Shown here piece after piece: positions 27,292-37,048 of a stretch of 64,000 nucleotides of DNA. Origin of the DNA: Arenimonas sp. (GTDB lineage Bacteria; Pseudomonadota; Alphaproteobacteria; Rhizobiales; Rhizobiaceae). Positions within the stretch are counted from its first letter, which is position 1. Each line of letters starts with the position of its first letter. The notes below the pieces were generated by a model that saw nothing but the letters and a program-made list of their open reading frames with translations, had not been told where the DNA came from and did no database searches. Location: positions 62,001-126,000 of the forward strand of contig JAIBEK010000020.1 in NCBI GenBank assembly GCA_019459145.1, given 5' to 3'. The translations under genes and the position numbers were made by a program.

Positions 27292-29649
27292 TTAATTGAA
27301 CCCGGAAAGCTCGGTGTCGCCGACCTTGACGTCGCCCAGCGTGCGGAAAGTCAGCCGTGCGCCGATCGACCAGTCGCTCGCCGATTCTTCCTCGGGATCG
27401 TACTTGTCGGAGTAGACGAGCGAGAACACCGTGCATTCGTCGGCATAGGAGACGCCGATGCCCTTGCGGTTGATCACGCTGTCGTCGATGTCCCAGGTGA
27501 CGGAGCCGAACAGCGACCAGTACTCGCTGACCTTGACCGAACTCGCCGACTGGATTTCGTCATTGCGCTTCGACAATCCGTATTCCGGCTGCGCGGCGAT
27601 CTGCGAATAGGTCAGGCTGGTCTGCAGCTTCTCGTTGGAGAAGGAGACGTTCGCATCGGTGCGCCGCAATGCCAGCGTCCGCTCGTCAAGGCGCAGATTG
27701 GTGGCGACCGACATGCCGTTCGGCATGTCGATGCCAGCCATGCCGACGAAATCGGAGGCATCGGTCTCAAGGCCGGAATCGGCGCCAACCTTGACGAGGT
27801 CGTCGGTCGCGTAGGAGTTGAGACCGGCGATCTGGTAGGACTGTCCGACGACACCGCGCACGCCGAAGCCGTTGTCGAACGAGCCGGTATAGCGCAGGCC
27901 GAGATTGGCGCGGGTGCCGCCTTCGACCCGGTCATAGCCGGAGAACTTGTCGCGGTCGAACAGGTTGGTGGCGTCAAAGACGAAGCTCTGGGCGTCCTCG
28001 TTCGGCAGACGGCCGGCCAGTTGCTCGTCGTTGCGCGCATAGATCTGGCCGATCGGCTCGATGATATGGCTGCTATTGTTGGTCGTGAGCAGGACGGGGT
28101 AGCGGGCCTCAAGCCCGGCCGTGAGCATGTAGCGGGTTTCCGCCGTCTCGGTCGTGAAGTTGCCGGTGTAGCCGACCGGCGCATTGAGGTCGAGACCATA
28201 GGCGTCGCCACGCGCGGCAAGCAACGGCGTCAGCTGCAGCCCGCCGGGGACGCTCAGCGTCCGCTTCCATTCGAGTTCGCCGGTCAGGCGGCTCGAGGTG
28301 CCGTCAAGTCCACGGAAGCGAGTCAGGTCGTCTATTCCGTCACCATTGGTATCGACGTCGACTTCATCCGACTTGAACCGCGACAGGGCGGTGAAGTTAA
28401 GATTGCCAGAAAGCTGGCCGCCGGCGACCGGTTCTGGCGCATAATAGGCATAGTCGACCGAGGGCAGCACGGTCGGCTGCATCTTTTCCGCGGTGTTTTC
28501 CGTATCCGCGTCCTGCACGTCGAAATAGTAGCCGCGCATGTCGAAGGAATTGCGCTTGCCGAGACCGGTCAGGTAGATCTGGTTCGTATGCGTCGTGTCG
28601 TCCAGGCCTTCCAGGCTGTAGGTACGAGCGAAGTTGTTGTCGCTCTGCAGCATCACGTCCCAGCCGAAGGTCCAGCGCGGATTGATCTCGAACTTGCCTT
28701 CGGACGCCACCATCCCGCGCAGGTCGCGATTGGCATCGCTCGTGTTGGAGTCGAAACTCTCGCGGTGCAACTGGTCGATGCCGGCGGCGCGCAACGATGC
28801 CGTGCCGCTTTCGAAGCGCTGGCGAATCTCCGCCTCCAGCAGAACGCCCTGGCTGGTGAAGCCGGTCGCCTTGACCGTTGCGTCGCGCTGGTTGGAGATG
28901 GCGAAATAATAGGGGACCGTCAGGCCGAAGCCGAGGTTTTCCGAGGTCCGCATCTCGGGGAAAAGGAAGCCGGATTTGCGCTTGACCGTATGATCGGGCA
29001 CTTCGATCGCCGGCAGCACGGCAATCGTCCGGCCGAACAGTTCGAATCGTGCCTTCTCCAGTCGCACGGTGTGCTTCTGGCCGTTCTGGATGACGCGCTC
29101 GGCCTTGACCTGCCAGAGAGGCGGGCGCTCGGGGTGGTCGGCACAGGGCAGGCAGGCGGTATAGACGCCCTTGTGGAGAATCATGTCCGTGCCGTTCACC
29201 CGCTCGCCGCGTTCGGCGGCAAGGCGGGTGTTGTCGGTGGTCTCGATTCGCAGCGCGTCGACGAAGCCGTCAGCGAAATTGTCGGTCACGTCGAGCGTGT
29301 CGGCATAGATACGGTTGCCGCCCGGCTCGACCAGTTCGATATTGCCGGTGGCGGTCATGCGACCGCTCTTCTGGTCGTAGACGACCTTGCGCGCCACCAT
29401 CTGGTAGCCGCCGTAATTGATCTGCACGCCACCGACAGCCGTCACGCGTTCGGCGTCACGGTCATAAAGCAGTTCATTGGCTGCCAGCAGGAGCTTTGCA
29501 TCTTCGGGAATACCAGTCGCGAGCGAAGCGTCCGTCTGGCTGTCTTGCGCACGCGCGACGACGGCCGGCGACACCAATGCGCACACGGCGACACCCGTCA
29601 GCAGGGCTAGGGCTAGCCTTCTGATATTCACGCGGTCACTTACCGCCAC
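27292..29649 (-). CDS. lptD: LPS-assembly outer-membrane protein LptD
   Basis: Outer-membrane barrel that inserts lipopolysaccharide into the outer leaflet together with LptE. 785 residues with a signal peptide (about 1-35), a periplasmic OstA/LptA-like jellyroll at about 50-200, a cysteine pair in TACLPCADHPE, and a long C-terminal barrel. It is initiated by a GTG that overlaps the lptG stop (TAGTG). The strands are rich in Thr, Asp and aromatic residues. Confidence 0.95.
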   Translation of the reverse strand: MAVSDRVNIRRLALALLTGVAVCALVSPAVVARAQDSQTDASLATGIPEDAKLLLAANELLYDRDAERVTAVGGVQINYGGYQMVARKVVYDQKSGRMTATGNIELVEPGGNRIYADTLDVTDNFADGFVDALRIETTDNTRLAAERGERVNGTDMILHKGVYTACLPCADHPERPPLWQVKAERVIQNGQKHTVRLEKARFELFGRTIAVLPAIEVPDHTVKRKSGFLFPEMRTSENLGFGLTVPYYFAISNQRDATVKATGFTSQGVLLEAEIRQRFESGTASLRAAGIDQLHRESFDSNTSDANRDLRGMVASEGKFEINPRWTFGWDVMLQSDNNFARTYSLEGLDDTTHTNQIYLTGLGKRNSFDMRGYYFDVQDADTENTAEKMQPTVLPSVDYAYYAPEPVAGGQLSGNLNFTALSRFKSDEVDVDTNGDGIDDLTRFRGLDGTSSRLTGELEWKRTLSVPGGLQLTPLLAARGDAYGLDLNAPVGYTGNFTTETAETRYMLTAGLEARYPVLLTTNNSSHIIEPIGQIYARNDEQLAGRLPNEDAQSFVFDATNLFDRDKFSGYDRVEGGTRANLGLRYTGSFDNGFGVRGVVGQSYQIAGLNSYATDDLVKVGADSGLETDASDFVGMAGIDMPNGMSVATNLRLDERTLALRRTDANVSFSNEKLQTSLTYSQIAAQPEYGLSKRNDEIQSASSVKVSEYWSLFGSVTWDIDDSVINRKGIGVSYADECTVFSLVYSDKYDPEEESASDWSIGARLTFRTLGDVKVGDTELSGFN

Positions 29650-30731
29650 TAACCATCCTCCTGATGAAGCAGGATCGTCGCTCCCAAGGCCGTCGCCACG
29701 ACGACCGGAACCCAGGCCGCGACGAATGGCGGTACGACACCGCTGCTTCCGAATGCTTTTACAAGCACGGTCACCACATAAAGCACGAAGCCGGACAGGA
29801 TTCCACCCAGAATCACCGAACGTGACTGGTTGAACCTGCTGAATTTTAATGAAACGGTTGCAGCAATCAGCGTCATTGCGACCAACAGGAAAGGAAGCGA
29901 GAGAAGCGAATGAAATTGCGTCTCAAGCGCTTTGGTCGACACGCCGAATGATTTCGCCACCGCGATCTTTCGAGAAAGCTCATAAAAAGCAACGGTCTCC
30001 GGCTGCGCCAGACGTTCCTGGACGAATTCCTGTTTCAAATTGGTACTGACCTGGGCTGTGGCGAGCCTTGTCGGGATGTCGCCGGGACGGGTTTCCGTCA
30101 CGTCGGTAAGCATCCAGTAACCATCTTTCAATTTCGCCGAATGCGCGTCCTGTCTGAGGATGATGCGGCCGTCGCTGTCGAAGTGGATCAGCACGGCGTC
30201 AACCAGGAAGGTTCCGTCCTCGAGCACTGTCTCGGCGCCGATGATGACATCGGCCTTGCCGCTGATCTGCCGCAGCCACGGCACGGCATTGGAGGAAGGC
30301 CGTCCGCCGCTCTCGCGCGAACTGGCCTCGATCTGCAAGGCCTGCCGCTGGCCCCAGGCTGCGAGCGGGTTGACGACGAAGGAGGTGGCCAGGCCGACGA
30401 GGAAGGCGCCAACAAGGAAGGGCGTCATGAACTGCCAGACGGAGATGCCGGCTGCCCGCGCCACGACGAGCTCGGATTTCCGGTTGAGGGCGATCAGCGT
30501 GGTCATGCCGACGAACAGCGTGATGAAGGGGATGGTCTGCTGCAGGATCAGCGGCAGGCGAAGCGCCGTCAGCCACAGCAGGCCCCAGACGGAAAAGACG
30601 CCGCGCCCGGCAAGCCGCCCGGACGTCTCGCTGAAATCGATCAGATAGCCGATGGCGATCACCCCGGCGAGAAACCAGAGCATCGTCGTCACATAGCGAC
30701 GGAAGAAATAGCGGCCGAGTGTGAACATCAT
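29649..30731 (-). CDS. lptG: LPS export ABC transporter permease LptG
   Basis: Inner-membrane partner of LptF in the LptB2FG machine that extracts LPS from the membrane. 360 residues with the typical topology: three N-terminal spans (first about 10-32), a large periplasmic jellyroll at about 105-265 and three C-terminal spans. The start MMFTLGRYFFRRY lies at the overlap with lptF (ATGATG covering the lptF TGA); either ATG is possible. The preceding 20 codons of open frame are inside lptF and were left out. Confidence 0.93.
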   Translation of the reverse strand: MMFTLGRYFFRRYVTTMLWFLAGVIAIGYLIDFSETSGRLAGRGVFSVWGLLWLTALRLPLILQQTIPFITLFVGMTTLIALNRKSELVVARAAGISVWQFMTPFLVGAFLVGLATSFVVNPLAAWGQRQALQIEASSRESGGRPSSNAVPWLRQISGKADVIIGAETVLEDGTFLVDAVLIHFDSDGRIILRQDAHSAKLKDGYWMLTDVTETRPGDIPTRLATAQVSTNLKQEFVQERLAQPETVAFYELSRKIAVAKSFGVSTKALETQFHSLLSLPFLLVAMTLIAATVSLKFSRFNQSRSVILGGILSGFVLYVVTVLVKAFGSSGVVPPFVAAWVPVVVATALGATILLHQEDG

Positions 30732-31906
30732 GGCGCGGACCCCTTGCCGGATGATTCTCGACGCGGGACGTATGCCGACAAGGCGTGCCACAGGCGTGCC
30801 GCCGGATGGCGGATAAAGCGGGGAAAGCGCAGCTGCCGCCCGCTGAACAGAAGGAAAGCGGAAAGCCCGCCGCCAACCAGCGGAACGGCATAGACGAGCG
30901 GCACATAGACCGCGTCGCCTTCAGCCAGCTTCACCGTATAGTTCGACAGCCAGTAGAGGCCGAGCGCGATGGCGAGCGACGAGGCCATCGGATGCAGCCG
31001 GGATTCGCGATGCGAACGGGCATTGCCGCAGATGACGAGCGCAATCAGCGCGAAGACCAGCGGCATGGCCCAGGTGCTCATCCGTCGATGCAACTCGCTG
31101 CGGTATTCGCCGCCGTTCTTCTGAACGTCCGGGTCATCGGGATCGGGATTGAGCAGGAAGGAGAGGTCCCGGTCGATCGCATGCAGCCGGGCCTGGCTGC
31201 GGGTCTGCGACAGGTCGGACAGGTCGAAGGAATAGGAATCGAATCGCACGATCGACACTTCGCCCTCGGCCGTCTTGCGCTGAACCTCGCCGTCCTTCAT
31301 CACCAGCGCCGTGCCGCTCTCGTCGACGGCGCCTTCGCGGGCGTAGTAGATGAGCGAATAGGCAGGATCGCGCGAATCGGCGACGAACAGCCCGCGCAGC
31401 ACCCGTCCCGACAGGCGCTCGGAAATCTGCACGTAGAGTCCGTCCTCGATGCGGCGGAAATTCTTCTCCTCGATCACCGTCGACAGGAGGTCGGCATAGG
31501 CTGCGGCAATCATCTCGCGCGTGCCGACGCGAAGCTTCGGCTCGACGAAATTGGCCATCAGGAAGGAAAAGACGCTGAGGGCCGCGGCAAACAGCAGCAG
31601 CGGCCGGGTGATCGTACTGCGTGGCGCGCCGGCCGCGTCGATTACCGCCAGTTCCGAATCATTGTTCATCGCCGTCAGCGCCTGGGTAATCCCGATCACC
31701 AGCGCGAAGGGGAGGACGGCGGGGATGATGGTCGGCAGGATCAGGGTCGCCAGCTTCATGAACGAACCGACCGATTGGCCGCTGTCGGTCACCAGGTTGA
31801 TTCGCGCCAGAACCTGCGTCGTCCAGATGATCGCCAGCACCGGCAGGAGCGCGGTGAGGAACATCTGGCCGACACGCCGCAGGATGTAGAGTTCGAGAAG
31901 CTTCAT
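30728..31906 (-). CDS. lptF: LPS export ABC transporter permease LptF
   Basis: 392-residue permease of the LptB2FG complex. It begins MKLLELYILRRVGQMF, has spans at about 10-32, 55-80 and 98-120, a periplasmic domain at about 130-270, and three C-terminal spans. It overlaps lptG by 4 nt; lptF-lptG-lptD-surA-pdxA-rsmA forms one tight minus-strand unit in which every junction is an overlap or short gap. Confidence 0.94.
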   Translation of the reverse strand: MKLLELYILRRVGQMFLTALLPVLAIIWTTQVLARINLVTDSGQSVGSFMKLATLILPTIIPAVLPFALVIGITQALTAMNNDSELAVIDAAGAPRSTITRPLLLFAAALSVFSFLMANFVEPKLRVGTREMIAAAYADLLSTVIEEKNFRRIEDGLYVQISERLSGRVLRGLFVADSRDPAYSLIYYAREGAVDESGTALVMKDGEVQRKTAEGEVSIVRFDSYSFDLSDLSQTRSQARLHAIDRDLSFLLNPDPDDPDVQKNGGEYRSELHRRMSTWAMPLVFALIALVICGNARSHRESRLHPMASSLAIALGLYWLSNYTVKLAEGDAVYVPLVYAVPLVGGGLSAFLLFSGRQLRFPRFIRHPAARLWHALSAYVPRRESSGKGSAP

Positions 31907-32015
31907 GCCGTTGCCTGGGAGCGCTGCAATCGGATCGCGCCCACGAGTGAGGTTTGGCTCTGTCTACGACGCTTGCGGCATTTTGGCGACAGCGCGCTTC
32001 CGCTTTTCCTGCGTG

Positions 32016-32792
32016 TCATACGGCGTTTTTCCTCACTCGCGCTATTTCGAACACGGCCACGACCAGCAGGAAGACGACCGGGGACGACAGCCAGCCGAGC
32101 ATGACGTCGGATAGATAGTGACCGCCGAAGCTGAAGCGCAAGGCCGGCGTCACCACCGACACGGCGATGATGCCGGGCGCCATGACGAGGCGCAGCCTCT
32201 GCGGCAGAAGCGGGATCAGGCAGATCAGCCATCCGGCACCGGCGGCCTCGCCGGAGACGAAGGAGCAGTTGTTCTCGCATTGCCCGCTGAACGAGCCCGC
32301 AGGCATGAACGGCAGGTCTCCGCCGAACAGGTCCGTCTGGTGCGGCCGCGGACGCCCGGAAAAGCTCTTGAGCAGCAGGTTCACCAGGACATAGGGGCCG
32401 AGAAGGAAGGCGATCAGCGACAGGCTGCAGCGGCGCACCTTCAGCGGCTCGTAAGTCGCTCCATGATGCTGCAGGGCCCTGATCAGCGCGATCACCACGA
32501 CCACGGCGGCAGCCGACGGCGCGTAGAACAGCACCTTGCGCAGGAAGACGAACAGCCTGTCCAGCCGATAGGGGAAATCGCCGCAGACCACACCTTGCAC
32601 CGAGCCTTCCGGGCACGCGGCACGCTCGAAGAAGGCGGCGCTGGCGGCAATGTCGAGCATGGGGAAGAAATGGAAGATCGCCAGCAGCAGCCACCAGAAC
32701 GCGAACAGCGCCAGCGCCAGCACCGAGGCGCGATAGGCGTCGGCGTCACGACGGACGGCATCGAACAGGACATGGTAGTCTGGCTTCTGCAA
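32016..32792 (-). CDS. PAP2-family membrane phosphatase (possible lipid A phosphatase)
   Basis: 258 residues with about six membrane spans and the three acid-phosphatase motifs: K142-x6-R149-P150, a second motif SFVSGE at 177-182, and R219-x5-H225-x3-D229. The usual PSGH of motif two is replaced by VSGE, as in the lipid-phosphatase subgroup with NCSFVSGEA that includes LpxE-like proteins as far as I recall. The genomic place beside LPS export genes supports a lipid A or phospholipid substrate, but this is inference. It is divergent from pepA. Confidence 0.75.
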   Translation of the reverse strand: MQKPDYHVLFDAVRRDADAYRASVLALALFAFWWLLLAIFHFFPMLDIAASAAFFERAACPEGSVQGVVCGDFPYRLDRLFVFLRKVLFYAPSAAAVVVVIALIRALQHHGATYEPLKVRRCSLSLIAFLLGPYVLVNLLLKSFSGRPRPHQTDLFGGDLPFMPAGSFSGQCENNCSFVSGEAAGAGWLICLIPLLPQRLRLVMAPGIIAVSVVTPALRFSFGGHYLSDVMLGWLSSPVVFLLVVAVFEIARVRKNAV

Positions 32793-33021
32793 AGCGGTTC
32801 CATCTCAAAAAAAACTGTCGCGCTACCCGGCCGGCGCGAAGCGGGCGGAACCTATCCGCACTCGGCTTGCCATGACAAGAGGCGCGGCGATCACGTTCGA
32901 TCCATCGGCCATCCATCGGGGATTGTCGTGGCACCATATCGGGTTTTCCTTGCCTTCGCGGCGGAAAAGGACAAGATCGCCTCCTCTTCTCTCAAGATCC
33001 ATCCATGCCCCTGGAGTCCCT

Positions 33022-34533
33022 ATGGCCAGCAAGATCGACATTACATTCTCCAAGTCCCATCGCGTCACGGGTGGTGTTGCCGTGCTGTTGAAGACGGTCG
33101 AGGCGGATGTGCCGTCGGGTGCGGCCGATGCCGATCCGGCCGGCATCTATGCCCGCGCCGCCAAGGTGGCGAAGTTCACCGGCAAATCGATGAGCGCGCT
33201 CGACATCGTCGCGCCGCATGGCTCCGAAGCCGATCGGATCGTCGTTGTCGGGCTCGGCAAGGCGGACGCGCTGACCGGTCACGACTGGCTGAAGGCCGGC
33301 GGCAAGGCCACGGGCCTGCTCAAGGGGGCGGACAAGGCCACCGTTTTCCTCGACGTCTCCGGGCTGGAGATTTCGCCCAAGGCCGCCGCCGACTTCGCGC
33401 TCGGCATGCTGCTGCGGGCCTACACGTTCGACAGCTACAAGACCAAGAAGAAAAAGAAAGACAACAACGGCGATGATGACGCCGCTTCGGACGACAAGGA
33501 CGTGAAGGTTACCATCGTCACCTCCGACGCGGCCGCGGCGAAGAAGGCCTTTGTCGATGCCGAGGCCATTGCCGAAGGGGTGATCCTCGCCCGCAATCTC
33601 GTCAACGAGCCGGCCAACGTGCTGGGGCCCGAAGAATTCGCCGATACGGCGAAGAAGCTCGAGGCACTCGGCGTCGACATCGAGATCCTCGGCGAGAAGG
33701 ACATGAAGAAGCTCGGCATGGGCGCGTTGCTCGGCGTGGCGCAGGGCTCGGTTCGCCCGCCGCGGCTCGTCGTCATGCAGTGGAAGGGCGGCAAGGCCAA
33801 GGACAAGCCAATCGCCTTCGTCGGCAAGGGCGTGGTGTTCGATACTGGCGGCATTTCGATCAAGCCGGCCGGCGGCATGGAAGACATGAAGGGCGACATG
33901 GGCGGGGCCGCCGCCGTCACCGGCCTGATGCACACGCTCGCCGCCCGCAAGGCCAAGGCCAATGTCGTCGGCATCATCGGCCTGGTCGAGAACATGCCCG
34001 ACGGCAATGCCCAGCGTCCCGGTGACATCGTCACCTCGATGTCGGGCCAGACGATCGAGGTCATCAACACCGACGCCGAGGGACGCCTCGTGCTCGCCGA
34101 TGCGCTCTGGTACTGCAATGACCGTTTCAAGCCGGAGTTCATGGTCAACCTTGCGACCCTGACCGGCGCTGTCTTGGTGGCGCTCGGCAATCTGCATGCC
34201 GGCCTGTTTTCCAATGACGACGCACTTTCGGAGAAGTTGCTCGCCGCCGGCCTGGCGACGAATGAGCGGCTGTGGCGCCTGCCGATGGGCAAGGACTACG
34301 ACAAGATGATCGATTCGAAGTTCGCCGACATGAAGAACTCGAGCGGCCGCCATGCCGGTTCGATCGCGGCCGCGCAGTTCCTCAAGCGCTTCGTCAAGGA
34401 CACGCCCTGGGCCCATCTCGATATTGCCGGCACGGCCATGGCCTCGCCGTCGGACGAGATCAACCAGTCCTGGGGTTCGGGCTTCGGCGTGCGCCTGCTC
34501 GACGAACTGGTCCGCGCCAATTACGAAGCGTGA
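33022..34533 (+). CDS. pepA: Leucyl aminopeptidase (M17)
   Basis: Dinuclear-metal cytosolic aminopeptidase that trims N-terminal residues from peptides. 503 residues; the catalytic domain carries [16 protein letters not shown], the metal-binding GDMGGA region and the M17 signature [14 protein letters not shown] near 349. A Lys-then-Asp-rich insertion ([14 protein letters not shown], about residues 144-160) separates the N-terminal and catalytic domains. The ATG at 33022 fits the family; the open frame 50 codons upstream has no support. holC follows immediately. Confidence 0.95.
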   Translation: MASKIDITFSKSHRVTGGVAVLLKTVEADVPSGAADADPAGIYARAAKVAKFTGKSMSALDIVAPHGSEADRIVVVGLGKADALTGHDWLKAGGKATGLLKGADKATVFLDVSGLEISPKAAADFALGMLLRAYTFDSYKTKKKKKDNNGDDDAASDDKDVKVTIVTSDAAAAKKAFVDAEAIAEGVILARNLVNEPANVLGPEEFADTAKKLEALGVDIEILGEKDMKKLGMGALLGVAQGSVRPPRLVVMQWKGGKAKDKPIAFVGKGVVFDTGGISIKPAGGMEDMKGDMGGAAAVTGLMHTLAARKAKANVVGIIGLVENMPDGNAQRPGDIVTSMSGQTIEVINTDAEGRLVLADALWYCNDRFKPEFMVNLATLTGAVLVALGNLHAGLFSNDDALSEKLLAAGLATNERLWRLPMGKDYDKMIDSKFADMKNSSGRHAGSIAAAQFLKRFVKDTPWAHLDIAGTAMASPSDEINQSWGSGFGVRLLDELVRANYEA

Positions 34534-34553
34534 TGCTGGAAAGGGCAGGGGCC

Positions 34554-35003
34554 TTGGCCGAGATTCTCTTTTACCATCTGACGGAATCGAAGCTCGAGGA
34601 TGCCCTGCCGCCGCTTCTGGAAAAGAGCGTCGAGCGCGGCTGGAGGGTGGCGGTGCAGACCGCCGATCCGGCGCGCCGTGACGCGCTCGACACCCATTTG
34701 TGGACCTTTCGCGACGAGAGCTTCCTGCCGCACGGGACCGATGCCGGCGAGGAGCCGGAAGGGCAACCGGTGCTGATCTCGACCGCACCGGACAACATCA
34801 ACGGCGCGACCGTCCGCTTCATCGTCGACGGCGCCGAGCCGCCGGATGCACTCGACTATGCCCGTGTCGTCTTCGTCTTCGACGGCCATAACCAGGAGCA
34901 GTTGGAGAGCGCACGGGGCCAGTGGAAGAAGCTGAAGGCCGAGGGCCACAAGCTCACCTACTGGCAACAGACCCATGAGGGGCGTTGGGAGAAGAAGGCT
35001 TGA
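34554..35003 (+). CDS. holC: DNA polymerase III chi subunit
   Basis: Chi links the clamp-loader complex to single-strand binding protein. A TTG at 34554 preceded by GGAAAGGG gives 149 residues starting MAEILFYHLTES, matching the family start; an ATG overlapping the pepA stop (34533) would add seven residues and is possible. Typical features are DTHLWTFRDESFLPHG, PVLISTAPDNINGA and the C-terminal KLTYWQQ. The pepA-holC pairing is conserved in proteobacteria. Confidence 0.9.
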   Translation: MAEILFYHLTESKLEDALPPLLEKSVERGWRVAVQTADPARRDALDTHLWTFRDESFLPHGTDAGEEPEGQPVLISTAPDNINGATVRFIVDGAEPPDALDYARVVFVFDGHNQEQLESARGQWKKLKAEGHKLTYWQQTHEGRWEKKA

Positions 35004-35035
35004 GCGGTCACGCCCGCGTGCCCGCCTGGCCCGGC

Positions 35036-36925
35036 TTATCCCGCCATCGCCTCTTCATATTCCGCTGACAGTTCCAGCCATTGCTCCTCCGCCGCGGAGA
35101 GCTTTGCCGCGGCCTCGCCGCGTTGCCTCGCCTTGTCGGCGGCCTTGGCCGGATGCTTTTCGTAGAGAACCGGATCCGCAAGCTCCGCATCAAGCGCCTG
35201 AATCAATGTCTCCAGCTTCTTCGTCAGGGACTCGATTTCATTGATCTTTTTCTTCAGCGGGGCAAGCGAGGCACGGCGCTCGGCGGCAAGCTTGCGCTGG
35301 TCGGCCTTGTTGACCTGCTCCTGCGCCGAATCTGACTTGTCCTTCTCGTCCTTCTTCTTGCCGGAGGAGACGATCAGACTGCGATACTCCTCCATGTCGC
35401 CTTCGAAGACGCTGACCGTGCCATTGTTGACCAGCCACAGCCGGTCGACGGTCGCCTCGATCAGGTGGCGATCATGGCTGATCAGGATGACGGCGCCGTC
35501 ATAGTCGTTGAGGGCGGCGATCAGGGCCCGGCGGCTGTCGATGTCGAGATGGTTGGTCGGCTCGTCGAGGATCAAAAGGTTCGGCGCGTGAAAGGCGGAT
35601 AGTCCCATCAGCAGCCGTGCCTTTTCGCCACCGGACAAATCCTTGGCGGCGGTCGCCATCTTCTCCGTGGCAAGTCCCATCTGCGCGACGCGGGCGCGCA
35701 CCTTGGCTTCCGGTTCGGTCGGCATCAGCCGGCGCACGTGGTCGACCGGCGTTTGGTCCGGGATCAGGTCGTCGAGCTGGTGCTGGGCAAAGAAGCCGAC
35801 CGAAAGGTTCGGCGCGAGCTTCATTTCGCCAGCCTGCAGCGACAGCCGGCCGGCGATCAGCTTGGCGAAGGTCGACTTGCCGTTGCCGTTCGAGCCGAGA
35901 AGGGCGATGCGGTCATCGGCGTCGATGCGCAGGTTGATGTTCTTCAGGATCGGCTTGCCGGGTTCGTAGCCGACGGCGCCACTGGCAATCGCGACGATCG
36001 GCGAGGCCGGCTGTTTTTCCGGCTGGGGGAAGGAGATTGGCTGGACATGGTCCTCGATCACCGAGGCGACGGTGCCCATCCGCTCCAGCGCCTTGACGCG
36101 GCTTTGCGCCTGCTTGGCCTTGGATGCCTTGGCCTTGAAACGGTCGATGAAGCTCTGCAGGTGCTTGCGGGCCGCGTCGTTTTTCGCCTTGGCCTTCATC
36201 TGCAATTCGTCGGCCTCGGCCTTCTGACGCTCGAACTGGTCGTAGCCGCCGCGGTAGAAGGTCAGCTTCTGCTGGTCGAGATGAATGATCGAGTTGACGG
36301 CCGTGTTGAGCAGGTCGCGGTCGTGGCTGATGACGATGACGGTATGCGGATAGCGCCGCACATAGTCCTCGAGCCACAGCGTGCCTTCGAGGTCGAGATA
36401 GTTGGTCGGTTCGTCGAGCAGCAGCAGGTCCGGTTCGGCAAAGAGGACAGCCGCGAGCGCCACGCGCATCCGCCAGCCGCCGGAAAACGACGAGGCCGGC
36501 CGCAACTGCGCATCATGGTCGAAGCCGAGGCCGGAGAGAATGGTCGCGGCGCGTGCCTCCGCCGAATGGGCGCCGATATCGGCGAGCCTTGTCTGGATCT
36601 CGGCGATGCGGTGCGGATCGGTCGCTATGTCGGCCTCGGCCAGCAAGGCGGCGCGCTCCTTGTCGGCGGACAGGACGATGGAGATCAGCGATTCTTCCGT
36701 TCCCGGCGCCTCCTGCGCCACCTGGCCGATGCGAGCGTTTTTCGGGATGGAGATCGAACCGCTCTCGGCCGACAGGTCGCCGGTGATGATGCGAAACAGC
36801 GTCGATTTGCCGGCGCCGTTGCGGCCGACGAGGCCCGCCTTGGTGCCGGAGGGCAGCGCGACGCTGGCATGGTCGATCAGAAGGCGGCCGGCAATACGCG
36901 CGGATATGTCGTTGATGGTGATCAT
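35036..36925 (-). CDS. ABC-F family ATPase
   Basis: 629-residue soluble protein with two ATP-binding cassettes in one chain. The first has Walker A GRNGAGKST near 36 and signature FSGGW; the second has GSNGNGKST near 335 and signature LSGGEKARLLMG. A charged linker (about 235-300) joins them. The C-terminal 90 residues form a charged coiled coil (KKDEKDKSDSAQEQ onwards). ABC-F proteins of this Uup/YheS type act on ribosomes; the exact subfamily is not certain. Convergent with holC. The ATG at 36925 begins MITINDISARI. Confidence 0.9.
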   Translation of the reverse strand: MITINDISARIAGRLLIDHASVALPSGTKAGLVGRNGAGKSTLFRIITGDLSAESGSISIPKNARIGQVAQEAPGTEESLISIVLSADKERAALLAEADIATDPHRIAEIQTRLADIGAHSAEARAATILSGLGFDHDAQLRPASSFSGGWRMRVALAAVLFAEPDLLLLDEPTNYLDLEGTLWLEDYVRRYPHTVIVISHDRDLLNTAVNSIIHLDQQKLTFYRGGYDQFERQKAEADELQMKAKAKNDAARKHLQSFIDRFKAKASKAKQAQSRVKALERMGTVASVIEDHVQPISFPQPEKQPASPIVAIASGAVGYEPGKPILKNINLRIDADDRIALLGSNGNGKSTFAKLIAGRLSLQAGEMKLAPNLSVGFFAQHQLDDLIPDQTPVDHVRRLMPTEPEAKVRARVAQMGLATEKMATAAKDLSGGEKARLLMGLSAFHAPNLLILDEPTNHLDIDSRRALIAALNDYDGAVILISHDRHLIEATVDRLWLVNNGTVSVFEGDMEEYRSLIVSSGKKKDEKDKSDSAQEQVNKADQRKLAAERRASLAPLKKKINEIESLTKKLETLIQALDAELADPVLYEKHPAKAADKARQRGEAAAKLSAAEEQWLELSAEYEEAMAG

Positions 36926-37048
36926 GCCGGCGGTTTTGGCCGAACTATGGTGCAAAGGCAAGGCGTCGCCTGTGGGGCGGTCGCCCGCACCGAGCAAGCG
37001 TCGGCGATGGTGGCATCGCGGCAACAGCCGACCGTGCCGACCGTCCCT

